This document shows positions 37,039-46,737 of a DNA stretch of 64,000 bases, piece by piece. A program made the position numbers and the translations under genes. This stretch comes from Hyphomicrobiales bacterium. Its GTDB lineage: Bacteria; Pseudomonadota; Alphaproteobacteria; Rhizobiales; Rhizobiaceae. The number at the start of each line of letters is the position of its first letter. Positions within the stretch are counted from its first letter, which is position 1. The notes under the pieces were generated by a model that saw only the letters and a program-made list of their open reading frames with translations, was not told where the DNA came from and made no database searches. The stretch lies in contig UBYA01000008.1 in the NCBI GenBank assembly GCA_900469615.1, positions 391,590 through 455,589 of the forward strand, in the 5' to 3' direction.

Positions 37039-38052
37039 CTATCTCTTCGCCAGATGCTTTGCCACATCGATGGCGAAATAGGTGAGGATGCCGTCGCAGC
37101 CTGCGCGCTTGAAGGCGAGCAGGGTTTCGAGCATCACCCGTTCGCCGTCGATCCAGCCGTTGGCGGCCGCCGCCTTGATCATCGCGTACTCGCCTGAGAC
37201 CTGATAGGCGAAGGTCGGAAGGCCGAAAGCCTCCTTCAGCCGCCAACAGATGTCGAGATAGGGCAGGCCGGGCTTGACCATCAGCATATCGGCGCCTTCC
37301 TCGACGTCGAGCGTGGCGTCGCGCACGGCCTCGGTGCCGTTGGCCGGGTCGATATAATAGGTCTTCTTGTCGCCCTTGAGCAGCCCGCCGGTCGAAATCG
37401 CCTCGCGGTAGGGGCCGTAGAAGGCCGAGCTGAATTTCGTCGCATAGCTCATGATGCCGACATTCTGATGGCCGGCGGCGTCGAGCGCCTGGCGGATCGC
37501 GCCGATGCGACCGTCCATCATTTCCGAAGGCGCGATGATATCGGCGCCCGCATCCGCCTGGTAGATGGCCGCCTGCGCCACTTGCTCGACCGTCTCGTCG
37601 TTGACGATCTCGTTGCCGCGCAGGATGCCGTCGTGGCCATGGCTGGTGAACGGGTCGAGGGCGACATCGGTGATGACGCCGATATTCGGCACGGCCTTCT
37701 TGATCGCGGCGCTGGCGAGATTGATGAGATTGTTCTTCTCGAGACTGTTGGAGCCGGTCTCGTCGCGCAGCTCCATTTCGATGTTCGGGAAGGTGGCAAG
37801 TGCGGGAATACCGAGATCGGCTGCTTCCTTCGCCGCTTCGACGGCCTTGTCCACGGTCATGCGGTTGACGCCGGGCATGGCGGGGATCGGCTCCAGGATG
37901 CCGGTGCCGGGAATGAGGAAGATCGGCCAGATCAGATCGTCGACGGTCAGCCTGTTTTCCTGCACAAGGCGGCGCGTCCAGTCCGCCTTGCGGTTGCGTC
38001 GCATGCGGCGATGCCCGGTGATCTCGTCGACGAGATGCGTCTTGTTTTCCAT
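37039..38052 (-). CDS. hemB: Delta-aminolevulinic acid dehydratase, Asp-type
   Basis: HemB condenses two 5-aminolevulinates to porphobilinogen in heme synthesis. The 337-residue protein has the Schiff-base lysine regions ATKFSSAFYGP and MVKPGLPYLD. The metal site DVALDPFTSHGHDG contains Asp/Ala in place of the cysteine cluster of zinc enzymes. This is the Mg-dependent type known from Bradyrhizobium and plants. The gene is single, divergent from a small membrane protein and ldtR. Confidence 0.96.
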   Translation of the reverse strand: MENKTHLVDEITGHRRMRRNRKADWTRRLVQENRLTVDDLIWPIFLIPGTGILEPIPAMPGVNRMTVDKAVEAAKEAADLGIPALATFPNIEMELRDETGSNSLEKNNLINLASAAIKKAVPNIGVITDVALDPFTSHGHDGILRGNEIVNDETVEQVAQAAIYQADAGADIIAPSEMMDGRIGAIRQALDAAGHQNVGIMSYATKFSSAFYGPYREAISTGGLLKGDKKTYYIDPANGTEAVRDATLDVEEGADMLMVKPGLPYLDICWRLKEAFGLPTFAYQVSGEYAMIKAAAANGWIDGERVMLETLLAFKRAGCDGILTYFAIDVAKHLAKR

Positions 38053-38172
38053 GATGCCGCCATCCTTCTTCGTCTATCTGTGGCCTTATTCGATGGGCAG
38101 CGTACGTATCATGCTGTCCCCAGGATTCAAAACCCGGCGAAAGGCCGCAGCCATTATATTCTGGCGAGGCCG

Positions 38173-38637
38173 ATGCCTCATACGTATTGTTCGCGCATGG
38201 AACCTGATTCTTCGACCGTACCCAAGAATACGCTGACGGACATCCTGTTCGTGCTGTTCCTGCGGCTGATAGCGATCGCCTGCTTCTGGCTCGGCCTGCA
38301 ATATTGGGCGATGCTGGTCGGCTATTCGCTGGAAGGGCATGCCCGGTTCGATCTGCTGGCGCTGCCCTGGAAGGTCGCGGCCGCCGGACTGGCCGTCGTT
38401 TTCCCGGTCGCCGCCCTCGGATTGTGGCTCACCGTCTCCTGGGGGCCGGTCATGTGGGTACTGGCCGCAGGCGGGCAGGCATTGATGTACGGGGTCTGGC
38501 CGGAGATATTCGGATCCAATCCCCTGATCATGATCTTGCATGCTTGCGTGGCCGTGATTTATTGCCTTTTCCGCGTTCTTCTATGGCAGGAAAAGCGCCG
38601 CCGTCGCCGGCAGCAGGTAATGGTTGATTTACCCTGA
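38173..38637 (+). CDS. Small membrane protein, DUF6163-like
   Basis: The 154-residue protein has four hydrophobic spans (LFVLFLRLIAIACFWLGLQY, WKVAAAGLAVVFPVAALGLW, VMWVLAAGGQALMYG, LIMILHACVAVIYCLF) and a very basic C terminus (KRRRRRQQ). It fits a DUF6163-type family that I associate with this position between hemB and ldtR in rhizobia. Function is unknown. ATG 38173 has GAGG six bases upstream; ATG 38197 is an alternative. Confidence 0.75.
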   Translation: MPHTYCSRMEPDSSTVPKNTLTDILFVLFLRLIAIACFWLGLQYWAMLVGYSLEGHARFDLLALPWKVAAAGLAVVFPVAALGLWLTVSWGPVMWVLAAGGQALMYGVWPEIFGSNPLIMILHACVAVIYCLFRVLLWQEKRRRRRQQVMVDLP

Positions 38638-38767
38638 GACACCAAGACTTCGCGGTAAGGTGCTGTTAAGCTTGCAGTTTAAGTAGAATTTTATGTGTAT
38701 TCGATAGGGTCTCACTCAAGGCGGGAAGAAAACGACACCGCCAAACAAAACAGAGTGAGGCCAAGTC

Positions 38768-39286
38768 ATGATGAACACGAAAATCAAGCCGCAGGCAGTT
38801 GCGAACGCTCGGGATCAGCAGGTTGACGACATCCGGGCCCTCTACATGGAATCCCTTCACCTGGTCGAGCGTTTGCACCGCCGCCTGCTTGATGTCATCA
38901 AGGACGAGTTCGACCGCCAGGGTCGCGACGACGTCAATGCCGTACAGGCACTTCTTCTTTTCAACATCGGCAATTCCGAGCTGACGGCCGGCGAATTGCG
39001 CTCCCGCGGTTTCTACCTCGGTTCGAACGTTTCCTACAACGTCAAGAAGCTGGTCGACCTCGGCTTCATCAACCACCAGCGCTCGCGCATCGACCGCCGC
39101 TCGGTCCGCATCAGCCTGACGGAAACCGGCCAGGAGATCGCCGAAACCGTTGCCAGGCTCTATGAGCGCCACATCGGCTCGATCGACAAGGTCGGCGGCA
39201 TCGGCACCGACGAGTTCACCCAGATGAACAAGCTGCTGCAGCGTCTGGACCGCTTCTGGAACGACACCATCGCCTATCGCATGTAA
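38768..39286 (+). CDS. ldtR: MarR family regulator LdtR
   Basis: The 172-residue MarR-type winged-helix protein has the recognition region GELRSRGFYLGSNVSYNVKKLVDLGFINHQRS (about 75-106) and the wing motif DRRSVRISLTETG. It matches LdtR, the regulator described in Liberibacter and Sinorhizobium that activates an L,D-transpeptidase gene under osmotic stress. Such a gene lies 512 bases downstream on the same strand, as in those organisms. A second Met codon follows the first (MMNTK). Confidence 0.9.
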   Translation: MMNTKIKPQAVANARDQQVDDIRALYMESLHLVERLHRRLLDVIKDEFDRQGRDDVNAVQALLLFNIGNSELTAGELRSRGFYLGSNVSYNVKKLVDLGFINHQRSRIDRRSVRISLTETGQEIAETVARLYERHIGSIDKVGGIGTDEFTQMNKLLQRLDRFWNDTIAYRM

Positions 39287-39798
39287 GTAACGGCGACGGA
39301 TCGATCGCAAGACCTTCCAGTAAAAGCAAGCTGGACACGTTTCCCTGCGTGTCCGGCTTGAATCTGTTGTTACATTGGCGATTGTGCGTTTTTTGCCACG
39401 TCCGCCGCTTACCTTGCGTTGCATGCAACTTGCAAATCGCCTGCGGCATTGACGGCCGGCCAATACACGCTATGAACCACGCGTAGCCGTGGTATTTTAG
39501 CAAATGCAGTTTGATCTTTCTTCCGCCGCCGCATGGCAAGGCAAGTTTCATGCCGGGCGACACGAATTGGCCATATTGCTATGACAGCGGAAACGGACGG
39601 CAAGCAGCGCTCTCGAAATTCGATCTTTCGGTCCAAAGTCCTGGCTTCGCGATATTGTGATAGTTCGTGGCCAGGTTTTTGGTGGTGCTTTAAGGGAACG
39701 GATCGATACTGAGCGGCGTTACTTGGCGCAAGCTGCGCTATTTACTGCTTCCTCTCTAGGCTGCGCATGATTGGATCGCAGCGTTGAACGGTTGGGAT
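39287..39798. other. ldtR-transpeptidase spacer
   Basis: This 512-bp spacer contains a 13-bp-arm hairpin at 39327-39360 (CAAGCTGGACACG with CGTGTCCGGCTTG, one G-T pair) just after ldtR. It lacks a U tract, so it may be a weak terminator or processing site. The rest should hold the transpeptidase promoter and presumed LdtR site; I cannot pick out a convincing operator. No coding frame stands out. Confidence 0.5.
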
Positions 39799-41112
39799 AT
39801 GTCGAAGAAAAACGGAATTGAACCATTCTCGCGCCGCTCTTTCCTGCGGACGGCCGCAACTCTAGGCGCTGCCGCGCTGGCCGCTCCGGCACTCGCGCAA
39901 AACGCCACTCCGCTTGAAGCGCTGATCAACGACCGCTCTCGCGGCAATTGGGACGACCAGTTCGATGCCAAGGCTGCGGCGCGTACAGCGGCGGCCGTGC
40001 AGTCGAACACGCCGATCCTCGGCCCGGATTCCGTACCGAACATTCAGCAGGCGATTGCCCAGTACCAGAGTATCGTCGCCAATGGCGGCTGGCCGCAAGT
40101 CAGCCCGACAAGCCAGCAACCGCTGCAGATCGGCGTTACCGATCCTGCGGTGCAGTCCTTGCGCCAGCATCTGATGGTGACGGGCGACCTGCCGCGCGAA
40201 GCGGGCATTTCCTCGTCCTTCGATTCCTACGTAGACGGCGCCGTCAAGCGCTTCCAGGCTCGCCATGGCCTGCCGCCGGATGGCGTTATCGGCGATTTCA
40301 CGCAGAAGGCGATGAACATTCCCGCCAACGTCCGCCTGCAGCAGTTGAACACCAATCTCGTCCGCCTTCAGACGTTCCCGTCCGACCTCGGCCGCCGTCA
40401 CGTCATGGTCAATATCCCGGCGACCCGTGTCGAGGCCGTGCAGGACGGTCAGGTGGCGCTGCGCCATGAGGCGATCGTCGGCCGTGAATCGCGCCCGACG
40501 CATATCATCAATTCGAAGATCTACGAGGTCATCCTCAATCCGTACTGGACGGCGCCGCGCTCCATCATCGTCAAGGACATTATGCCGCTCATGCGGAAGG
40601 ATCCGACCTACCTGACGAAGAGCAATATCCGTCTTCTCGACAGCAGGGGCCAGGAAGTCGCGCCTGAAACGATCGACTGGAATTCGGACAAGGCTCCGGA
40701 TCTGACGTTCCGCCAGGATCCGGGCAAGACGAACGCCATGGCGTCCACGAAGATCAACTTCCATAACCCCAACAACGAATACATGCACGACACGCCGGAG
40801 CAGGGCCTGTTCAACAAGTTGATGCGTTTCGACAGCTCGGGCTGCGTGCGCGTTCAGAACGTACGCGACCTGGCGACCTGGCTCCTGGCCGAAACTCCGG
40901 GCTGGCCGCGCCAGCACATCGAGCAGGTCATCTCGACCCGCGTCAACACGCCGATCACGCTCGCGACGGAAGTGCCGGTTTATTTCGTCTATATCTCCGC
41001 CTGGAGCGCGGCCGACGGTATCGTCCAGTTCCGCGACGACATCTATAATCTCGACGGCAATTCCCAGCTGGCGCTCGATACGACCCAGGGGATGGAGCAG
41101 CCGGTTCAATAA
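39799..41112 (+). CDS. L,D-transpeptidase (YkuD domain), probable LdtR target
   Basis: The 437-residue protein has a twin-arginine-like signal (SRRSFLRTAATLGAAAL, cleavage near ALAQ), a peptidoglycan-binding domain (about 112-175, FQARHGLPPDGVIGD) and a YkuD catalytic domain (about 198-385) with His330 in HDTP and Cys349 in SSGCVR. It should form 3-3 cross-links in, or modify, peptidoglycan in the periplasm. It corresponds to the LdtP-type target of LdtR. TTG 39784 is rejected in favour of ATG 39799. Confidence 0.93.
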   Translation: MSKKNGIEPFSRRSFLRTAATLGAAALAAPALAQNATPLEALINDRSRGNWDDQFDAKAAARTAAAVQSNTPILGPDSVPNIQQAIAQYQSIVANGGWPQVSPTSQQPLQIGVTDPAVQSLRQHLMVTGDLPREAGISSSFDSYVDGAVKRFQARHGLPPDGVIGDFTQKAMNIPANVRLQQLNTNLVRLQTFPSDLGRRHVMVNIPATRVEAVQDGQVALRHEAIVGRESRPTHIINSKIYEVILNPYWTAPRSIIVKDIMPLMRKDPTYLTKSNIRLLDSRGQEVAPETIDWNSDKAPDLTFRQDPGKTNAMASTKINFHNPNNEYMHDTPEQGLFNKLMRFDSSGCVRVQNVRDLATWLLAETPGWPRQHIEQVISTRVNTPITLATEVPVYFVYISAWSAADGIVQFRDDIYNLDGNSQLALDTTQGMEQPVQ

Positions 41113-41142
41113 CCGGCAGGCTTCGAGCTTGCTTTGTCACCG

Positions 41143-41170
41143 AAGCCGCATCCCCGGATGCGGCTTTTTC
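41143..41170 (+). terminator. Rho-independent terminator
   Basis: AAGCCGCATCC, loop CC, GGATGCGGCTT then TTTC: an 11-bp perfect stem with a U tract, 31 bases after the transpeptidase stop. Confidence 0.93.
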
Positions 41171-41289
41171 GTTTGCCGGCGACGCTCATCGTAGAATGCC
41201 CAGCAAATGTCGCTGATCGTATTGCTCTCGGATCACCCTGAGGCTAATACCTCTGCATTGCCGTTCCGGCCCGTTCAGGAGCTTTCACG

Positions 41290-42588
41290 ATGACCAATGC
41301 GTCCACCGAACCCTTCTTCAATCGCTCGCTTGCCGATACCGATCCGGAAATCTTTGGCGCGATCGGCAAGGAACTGGGTCGCCAGCGGCACGAAATCGAA
41401 CTGATCGCCTCGGAAAACATCGTCTCGCGCGCCGTTCTGGAAGCGCAGGGCTCGATCATGACCAACAAGTATGCCGAAGGTTATCCCGGCAAGCGCTACT
41501 ATGGCGGCTGCCAGTATGTCGACATCGCCGAAGAGCTCGCCATCGAACGCGCCAAGAAGCTGTTCGGCGTCAACTTCGCCAACGTCCAGCCGAATTCCGG
41601 TTCGCAGATGAACCAGGCCGTCTTTCTTGCCCTGCTGCAGCCGGGCGACACCTTCATGGGCCTCGACCTGAATTCGGGCGGCCACCTGACCCACGGCTCG
41701 CCGGTCAACATGTCCGGCAAGTGGTTCAACGTCGTTTCCTACGGCGTGCGCGAAGGCGACAACCTGCTCGACATGGACGCTGTTCAGCGCAAGGCTGAAG
41801 AGACCAAGCCGAAGCTCATCATTGCCGGCGGCACCGCCTACTCCCGCATTTGGGACTGGAAGCGCTTCCGCGAGATCGCCGACAGCGTCGGTGCCTATCT
41901 GATGGTCGACATGGCCCACATCGCCGGCCTCGTTGCCGGTGGCCAGCATCCGTCGCCGTTCCCGCATTGCCACGTCGCCACCACGACGACGCACAAGTCG
42001 CTGCGTGGCCCGCGCGGCGGCATGATCCTCACCAACGACGAGGATTTGGCGAAGAAGTTCAATTCGGCCGTCTTCCCCGGCCTCCAGGGCGGCCCGCTGA
42101 TGCACGTCATCGCCGCCAAGGCCGTTGCCCTCGGCGAAGCGCTGCAGCCTGATTTCAAGGACTACGCCGCCCAGATCGTCAAGAACGCCAAGGCTCTCGC
42201 CGAAACACTGATTTCCGGCGGTGTCGATGTCGTTTCCGGCGGCACCGACAACCACCTGATGCTGGTCGACCTGCGCAAGAAGAACGCAACCGGCAAGCGC
42301 GCCGAGGCCGCGCTCGGCCGCGCCTACGTCACCTGCAACAAGAACGGCATTCCGTTCGACCCCGAAAAGCCCTTCGTCACCTCAGGCGTCCGCCTCGGCA
42401 CGCCGGCCGGCACGACGCGCGGCTTCAAGGAAGCCGAGTTCCGTGAGATCGGCAATCTGATCATCGAAGTGCTCGATGGCCTGAAGGTCGCCAATTCCGA
42501 CGAAGGCAATGCCGCCGTCGAGGCTGCCGTGCGCGAGAAGGTGGTCAAGCTCACCGACCGCTTCCCGATGTACGGCTACCTGGGCTGA
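41290..42588 (+). CDS. glyA: Serine hydroxymethyltransferase
   Basis: GlyA interconverts serine and glycine with tetrahydrofolate and supplies one-carbon units. The 432-residue PLP enzyme has the cofactor lysine in [14 protein letters not shown] (near 230), the IELIASEN motif near the start and YGGCQYVD. Length and motifs are standard. It opens a plus-strand series glyA, nrdR, ribD, ribE with short gaps or overlaps. No glycine riboswitch is evident in the 119-bp leader. Confidence 0.98.
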   Translation: MTNASTEPFFNRSLADTDPEIFGAIGKELGRQRHEIELIASENIVSRAVLEAQGSIMTNKYAEGYPGKRYYGGCQYVDIAEELAIERAKKLFGVNFANVQPNSGSQMNQAVFLALLQPGDTFMGLDLNSGGHLTHGSPVNMSGKWFNVVSYGVREGDNLLDMDAVQRKAEETKPKLIIAGGTAYSRIWDWKRFREIADSVGAYLMVDMAHIAGLVAGGQHPSPFPHCHVATTTTHKSLRGPRGGMILTNDEDLAKKFNSAVFPGLQGGPLMHVIAAKAVALGEALQPDFKDYAAQIVKNAKALAETLISGGVDVVSGGTDNHLMLVDLRKKNATGKRAEAALGRAYVTCNKNGIPFDPEKPFVTSGVRLGTPAGTTRGFKEAEFREIGNLIIEVLDGLKVANSDEGNAAVEAAVREKVVKLTDRFPMYGYLG

Positions 42589-42597
42589 GGAGGGCGC

Positions 42598-43074
42598 ATG
42601 CGCTGCCCATACTGCGGCTCTGAAGATACCCAGGTCAAGGATTCGCGCCCGGCGGAGGACAACACCTCCATCCGCCGGCGGCGCATCTGTCCGGATTGCG
42701 GCGGTCGCTTCACCACCTTCGAGCGCGTGCAGCTGCGCGAGCTCATGGTCATCAAGAAGACCGGCCGCAAAGTGCTGTTCGATCGCGACAAGCTGGTGCG
42801 CTCCTTCGAGATCGCGCTGCGCAAGCGTCCGGTCGATCGGGACCGGATAGAGCGGGCCGTTTCCGGCATCGTCCGCCGCCTCGAAAGTTCCGGCGAGACG
42901 GAGATCAGCTCCGAGCAGATCGGTCTTCAGGTGCTGGAAGCGCTGAAAAGCCTCGATGATGTGGCCTTCGTGCGCTATGCCTCGGTCTATCGCGATTTTT
43001 CGCATGCCGAGGATTTCGAGCATGTGATCAACGAGATCAATGCGAAGATCGCCCGCGATCCGCTGGATCCTTGA
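42598..43074 (+). CDS. nrdR: Transcriptional repressor NrdR
   Basis: NrdR represses ribonucleotide reductase genes in response to nucleotide levels. The 158-residue protein has the N-terminal zinc ribbon ([11 protein letters not shown] and [12 protein letters not shown]) and an ATP-cone domain ([19 protein letters not shown] onward). It sits 9 bases after glyA with the AGGAGG site in between. Confidence 0.97.
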   Translation: MRCPYCGSEDTQVKDSRPAEDNTSIRRRRICPDCGGRFTTFERVQLRELMVIKKTGRKVLFDRDKLVRSFEIALRKRPVDRDRIERAVSGIVRRLESSGETEISSEQIGLQVLEALKSLDDVAFVRYASVYRDFSHAEDFEHVINEINAKIARDPLDP

Positions 43075-43076
43075 CC

Positions 43077-44186
43077 ATGGCGTCGCGGCCCGAGGATGAA
43101 CGTTTCATGGCCGAGGCCATCCGTTTGTCGCGCAGGCATCTGGGACTGACCTCGACAAATCCGTCCGTCGGTTGCCTCATCGTCAGGGACGGCGTGGTTC
43201 TCGGCAGCGGCGTAACCGCGGTTGGCGGACGCCCGCATGCGGAACCGCAGGCTCTGGCCGAAGCGGGCGAAGCGGCCAGGGGCGCCACCGCCTATGTGAC
43301 GCTCGAACCCTGTTCGCACTATGGCAAGACGCCGCCCTGCGCCGAGGCATTGATTGCCTATGGCGTGGCGCGCGTCGTCATCAGCGTCACCGATCCCGAC
43401 CAGCGCGTTTCCGGCCGCGGCATCGCCATGCTGCGCGACGCTGGCATCGAGGTCGATACCGGCATTCTGGAGACGGAGGGCAGGCGATCCCTGGCGGGCT
43501 ACCTCATGCGCCAGACGAGAAACCGGCCCTATGTGACTCTCAAGCTTGCCGTTTCCGCCGATGGCATGATCGGCAAGGTGGGCGAGGGGCAGGTTCGCAT
43601 CACCGGCGATGTCGCGCGGGCGCAGGTGCAGATGCTGCGCGCCGAAAGCGACGCCATTCTCGTCGGCATCGGCACGGCGATATCAGACGATCCGGAATTG
43701 ACCTGCCGGCTTCCCGGCCTGGAAGACCGTTCGCCCTTGCGCATCGTTATCGATGACGACCTGCAACTACCGCTCGGCAGCAAGCTGGTGAAAACGGCAC
43801 GGAAATATCCGGTCATCGCGGTTGCCGGTCATCCACCTTCCTTTGACGACAATACCGATGCCGCCTTTCTGGGTCGCCGCGCTGCCCTCGATGCTGCGGG
43901 CGTCGAGGTATTGCAGTCCAATTCGGGCGAGCCGGGAGCGTTGCTGGAGGCCTTGGGTACGCGCGGCATTTCCGCCCTGCTGGTGGAAGGCGGGGCCAAG
44001 ACCGCACGGCGTTTCCTCGACGCCGGAATGATCGACCGCATCCTGCTGTTTCAGGGGCCGGCCGATATCGGCGAGGGCGGTATTGAATCGCCCGTCCTCA
44101 AATCCAATATCCCAGCCAGTTTCATGCATATCGGCGAGAGCCGCTTCGGCGACGATCTCTGCGACGAATACGAAAGAGGTTTTTGA
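43077..44186 (+). CDS. ribD: Riboflavin biosynthesis deaminase/reductase RibD
   Basis: RibD deaminates and then reduces the pyrimidine ring opened from GTP. The 369-residue protein has the N-terminal zinc deaminase (HAEPQAL, then EPCSHYGKTPPC) and the C-terminal DHFR-like reductase (TLKLAVSADGMIG, EGGAKTARRFLDAG). An in-frame TTG at 43071 overlaps the nrdR stop, and ATG 43077 is preferred. It is followed by ribE with a 1-base overlap. Confidence 0.96.
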   Translation: MASRPEDERFMAEAIRLSRRHLGLTSTNPSVGCLIVRDGVVLGSGVTAVGGRPHAEPQALAEAGEAARGATAYVTLEPCSHYGKTPPCAEALIAYGVARVVISVTDPDQRVSGRGIAMLRDAGIEVDTGILETEGRRSLAGYLMRQTRNRPYVTLKLAVSADGMIGKVGEGQVRITGDVARAQVQMLRAESDAILVGIGTAISDDPELTCRLPGLEDRSPLRIVIDDDLQLPLGSKLVKTARKYPVIAVAGHPPSFDDNTDAAFLGRRAALDAAGVEVLQSNSGEPGALLEALGTRGISALLVEGGAKTARRFLDAGMIDRILLFQGPADIGEGGIESPVLKSNIPASFMHIGESRFGDDLCDEYERGF

Positions 44187-44806
44187 TGTTTACCGGAATT
44201 GTCACCGACGTCGGCACGGTCGAATCCATTTCCCCGCTGAAGGAAGGCATCAAGCTGCGCGTTGCCACCAATTACGATCCGGCGACGATCGACATGGGCG
44301 CCTCGATTTCGCATGCGGGCGTCTGCCTGACCGTTACCAGACTGCCGGAAGAGGGCAGCAACGGACGCTGGTTCGAGGTCGAGGCATGGGAAGAAGCCCT
44401 GCGCCTGACGACGATCGGCAGCTGGCAAGCGGGAGCCAAGATCAACCTCGAGCGCTCTCTGAAGATCGGCGACGAGCTTGGCGGCCATATCGTCTCCGGT
44501 CACATCGACGGCAAGGCGGAAATTCTCTCCGTAACGGCCGAGGGCGAGGCCACGCGCTTCCGCCTGCGCGCCCCGGAACACCTCGCAAGGTTCGTCGCAC
44601 CGAAGGGCTCGGTTGCGCTCGACGGCACCTCGCTCACGGTCAATGCCGTCGACGGCACGGAATTCGACGTGCTCCTGATCCGCCATTCGCTTGAGGTCAC
44701 GACCTGGGGCGAGCGCAAGGCTGGCGACTTCGTCAATTTCGAAGTCGATACCATGGCGCGCTACGCGGCCCGGCTGGCGGAATTTCCGGTCGTCCGCGAA
44801 GCTTGA
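44186..44806 (+). CDS. ribE: Riboflavin synthase alpha chain
   Basis: It dismutates two lumazines to riboflavin. The 206-residue protein shows the two tandem lumazine-binding repeats, beginning MFTGIVTDVGTVESI and GHIVSGHIDGKAEI, with the conserved SHAGVCLTV and DGTSLTVNAV strands. ATG 44186 shares one base with the ribD stop (TGATG), giving tight coupling. The lumazine synthase gene ribH is 1.5 kb away beyond two opposing genes. Confidence 0.96.
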   Translation: MFTGIVTDVGTVESISPLKEGIKLRVATNYDPATIDMGASISHAGVCLTVTRLPEEGSNGRWFEVEAWEEALRLTTIGSWQAGAKINLERSLKIGDELGGHIVSGHIDGKAEILSVTAEGEATRFRLRAPEHLARFVAPKGSVALDGTSLTVNAVDGTEFDVLLIRHSLEVTTWGERKAGDFVNFEVDTMARYAARLAEFPVVREA

Positions 44807-44825
44807 GTTCTGCGCGCCGGCTGCT

Positions 44826-45308
44826 TTAAGCGAGCATCTTTTCCATCAGAAAATTCGGCAATGTCTGGCCGCGCTTCACGACTTGTTGTGCGGTCAGCAC
44901 CGCAAAGCCTTTGCGCTGGAAAAAGGGGCGGGCGGTCAGGCTCGCCTCGGTGAAAATCCGCTGGAGACCCTGTTTGCGGGCGGCGCTCTCGACTGTGGCA
45001 AGCAACAGGGTAGCGACACCTTTTCCCTGGTAGTTGGGTGCGACAAACATCATATCCAGAAGGCCCTCCGATGTGAGATCGGTAAAGCCGACGGGCAATA
45101 ACCCGTCCATTGCAAGCCAGGTCGGCCGGCTCGCCCGATACCGAGCCCAGACTTCGGCGTCATCGACCTTCGCCCAGGCAGCGATCTGCGCCGGGCTGTA
45201 ATCTTTGGACGCCACCTCGCGAATGGCCCGCAGGAAAATATCGATTGTCGCCTGCGTATCCCCCGGTTCATAGGGCTTGATGGAAAACCTCTCTTGCAAA
45301 ATCGGCAT
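44826..45308 (-). CDS. GNAT family N-acetyltransferase
   Basis: The 160-residue protein has the GNAT acetyl-CoA fold, with the pyrophosphate-binding loop in VAPNYQGKGVATLLL (Q-x-x-G-x-G/A, near 92-106) and the downstream ARKQGLQRIFTEASLTARPFFQRKGF motif of YafP/ElaA-like members. It acetylates an unknown substrate. It is a single minus-strand gene breaking the rib gene run. Confidence 0.9.
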   Translation of the reverse strand: MPILQERFSIKPYEPGDTQATIDIFLRAIREVASKDYSPAQIAAWAKVDDAEVWARYRASRPTWLAMDGLLPVGFTDLTSEGLLDMMFVAPNYQGKGVATLLLATVESAARKQGLQRIFTEASLTARPFFQRKGFAVLTAQQVVKRGQTLPNFLMEKMLA

Positions 45309-45571
45309 GTCCTGCCCCTCTCTACCACCGTTCGGCGTTCGAACATCGCGTTAGGCTTGTCCTTGTAAATCAATGTGCCGATGCGGCGGAAGCCGATCTT
45401 CCCGCATGCCGGCGTCTCGCCGGCGATGAGGCGGGGTCCTCATGCTCCCGGCGGGCAAGACATTCGCCAAAGTCGTCCTGCCTGTGTCCGCGCAGCAAAG
45501 CCGGTCGACGGTCGACGTTGGAATGATCGTCAGGGATGACAGCGCTTTGCTGCAAATGCCCTTGAGGATAC

Positions 45572-46081
45572 CTAGTCATTCGAGGCGGCGGCTTCGCCAT
45601 CCCAATAATCGAGGGCGGTAGTCTCCGCGCGGCCGATCACGCGGAACGTCGTCTTGTCGTCGCGATAGGTCTTGGCCAGGAACTTGCCGGAATCGGGATA
45701 CTCGACGATTTCAGTCCGCGCCTTGGTGGAAACGGCGAGATAGATCAGCACCGCCGGACCCGTGTTGATCAGCTGATGCGCGGTCTCAGGGCCGCCGGCC
45801 GGAGCGCCCAGCACATCGCCTTTGCTGACGGCGACGCGCTTGTCGCCGAAGCGATACTCGCCTTCGCCATCGAGGATAACGAAGAACTCTTCCTCCACAT
45901 GATGGTTGTGGAAGGGACAGCTGGATTTGCCGGATGGCACTTCGTTGTAGCTGATCCCGAGGTTCTTCAATCCAAGCAGCGCCCCGAACGAGACGTCGCT
46001 GCCGGCAAAGAAGCTGCCTTGCTGCCAATGTTCCAGTTCGAGTTCGCCGACATTGACGGCGGGTATGGATTTCTTCGTCAT
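45572..46081 (-). CDS. Cupin domain protein
   Basis: The 169-residue protein has one cupin barrel. The metal ligands are visible as HNHHVEEEFFVILDGEG (about 58-74) and the second motif with GPETAHQLINTG. It should bind a divalent metal and act as an isomerase, dioxygenase or binding protein; the substrate is unknown. GGGGAGGTTC precedes ATG 46081. The 263-bp spacer after it holds no recognisable gene. Confidence 0.88.
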   Translation of the reverse strand: MTKKSIPAVNVGELELEHWQQGSFFAGSDVSFGALLGLKNLGISYNEVPSGKSSCPFHNHHVEEEFFVILDGEGEYRFGDKRVAVSKGDVLGAPAGGPETAHQLINTGPAVLIYLAVSTKARTEIVEYPDSGKFLAKTYRDDKTTFRVIGRAETTALDYWDGEAAASND

Positions 46082-46278
46082 GAACCTCCCCCTCTGCAGA
46101 CCTGAAATTATTATCGAAGCGGTTGCGTGCGCGGAAGCCGCAATTTCCGCGGAGCTTCGGGGATTCCAAATAGGGCCGGAATCGGTGCCGGCCATTGAAA
46201 AACACTTGCCAAGCGCGGCCCGCCGTGGTTTGACCCGGCCTGACAAGGTGCCGCGCCCTCTCAATCCGCAGGTGATGT

Positions 46279-46734
46279 ATGACCAGCTCTTCCAATGCTC
46301 ACATCCTTATCGTGGAAGCCCGCTTCTATGACGATATGGCAGATGCCCTGCTTGACGGTGCCAAGGCTGCCCTCGATGCCGCTGGCGCAACCTATGACGT
46401 CGTCACGGTTCCCGGCGCGCTGGAGATTCCGGCTGCGATCGCCATGGCGCTCGACGGCGGCGATAATGGTAATGTGGTCTATGACGGCTACGTTGCGCTC
46501 GGCATGGTCATCCGCGGAGAGACCTATCATTTCGATATCGTCGCCAATGAATCCTCGCGGGCGCTGATGGATCTGGCCGTCAGTGAATCGCTGGCGATCG
46601 GCAACGGTATCCTGACTGTCGAGAACGATGAGCAGGCCTGGGCTCGCGCCCGCCGTTCGGACAAGGACAAGGGCGGCTTTGCCGCGCGCGCAGCGCTGAC
46701 CATGATCGCGCTGAAAGAGAAGTTGGGTGCATAA
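46279..46734 (+). CDS. ribH: 6,7-dimethyl-8-ribityllumazine synthase
   Basis: RibH makes the lumazine precursor of riboflavin. The 151-residue protein has [11 protein letters not shown], the catalytic His in [14 protein letters not shown] and the late NGILTVEND motif. It is co-transcribed with nusB, which begins 4 bases after its stop, an arrangement common in bacteria. Confidence 0.96.
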   Translation: MTSSSNAHILIVEARFYDDMADALLDGAKAALDAAGATYDVVTVPGALEIPAAIAMALDGGDNGNVVYDGYVALGMVIRGETYHFDIVANESSRALMDLAVSESLAIGNGILTVENDEQAWARARRSDKDKGGFAARAALTMIALKEKLGA

Positions 46735-46737
46735 TAC

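Noticed and set aside
41171..41289. Glycine or other riboswitch before glyA
   Set aside because: The 119-bp leader is short and I could not match it to a known aptamer core.
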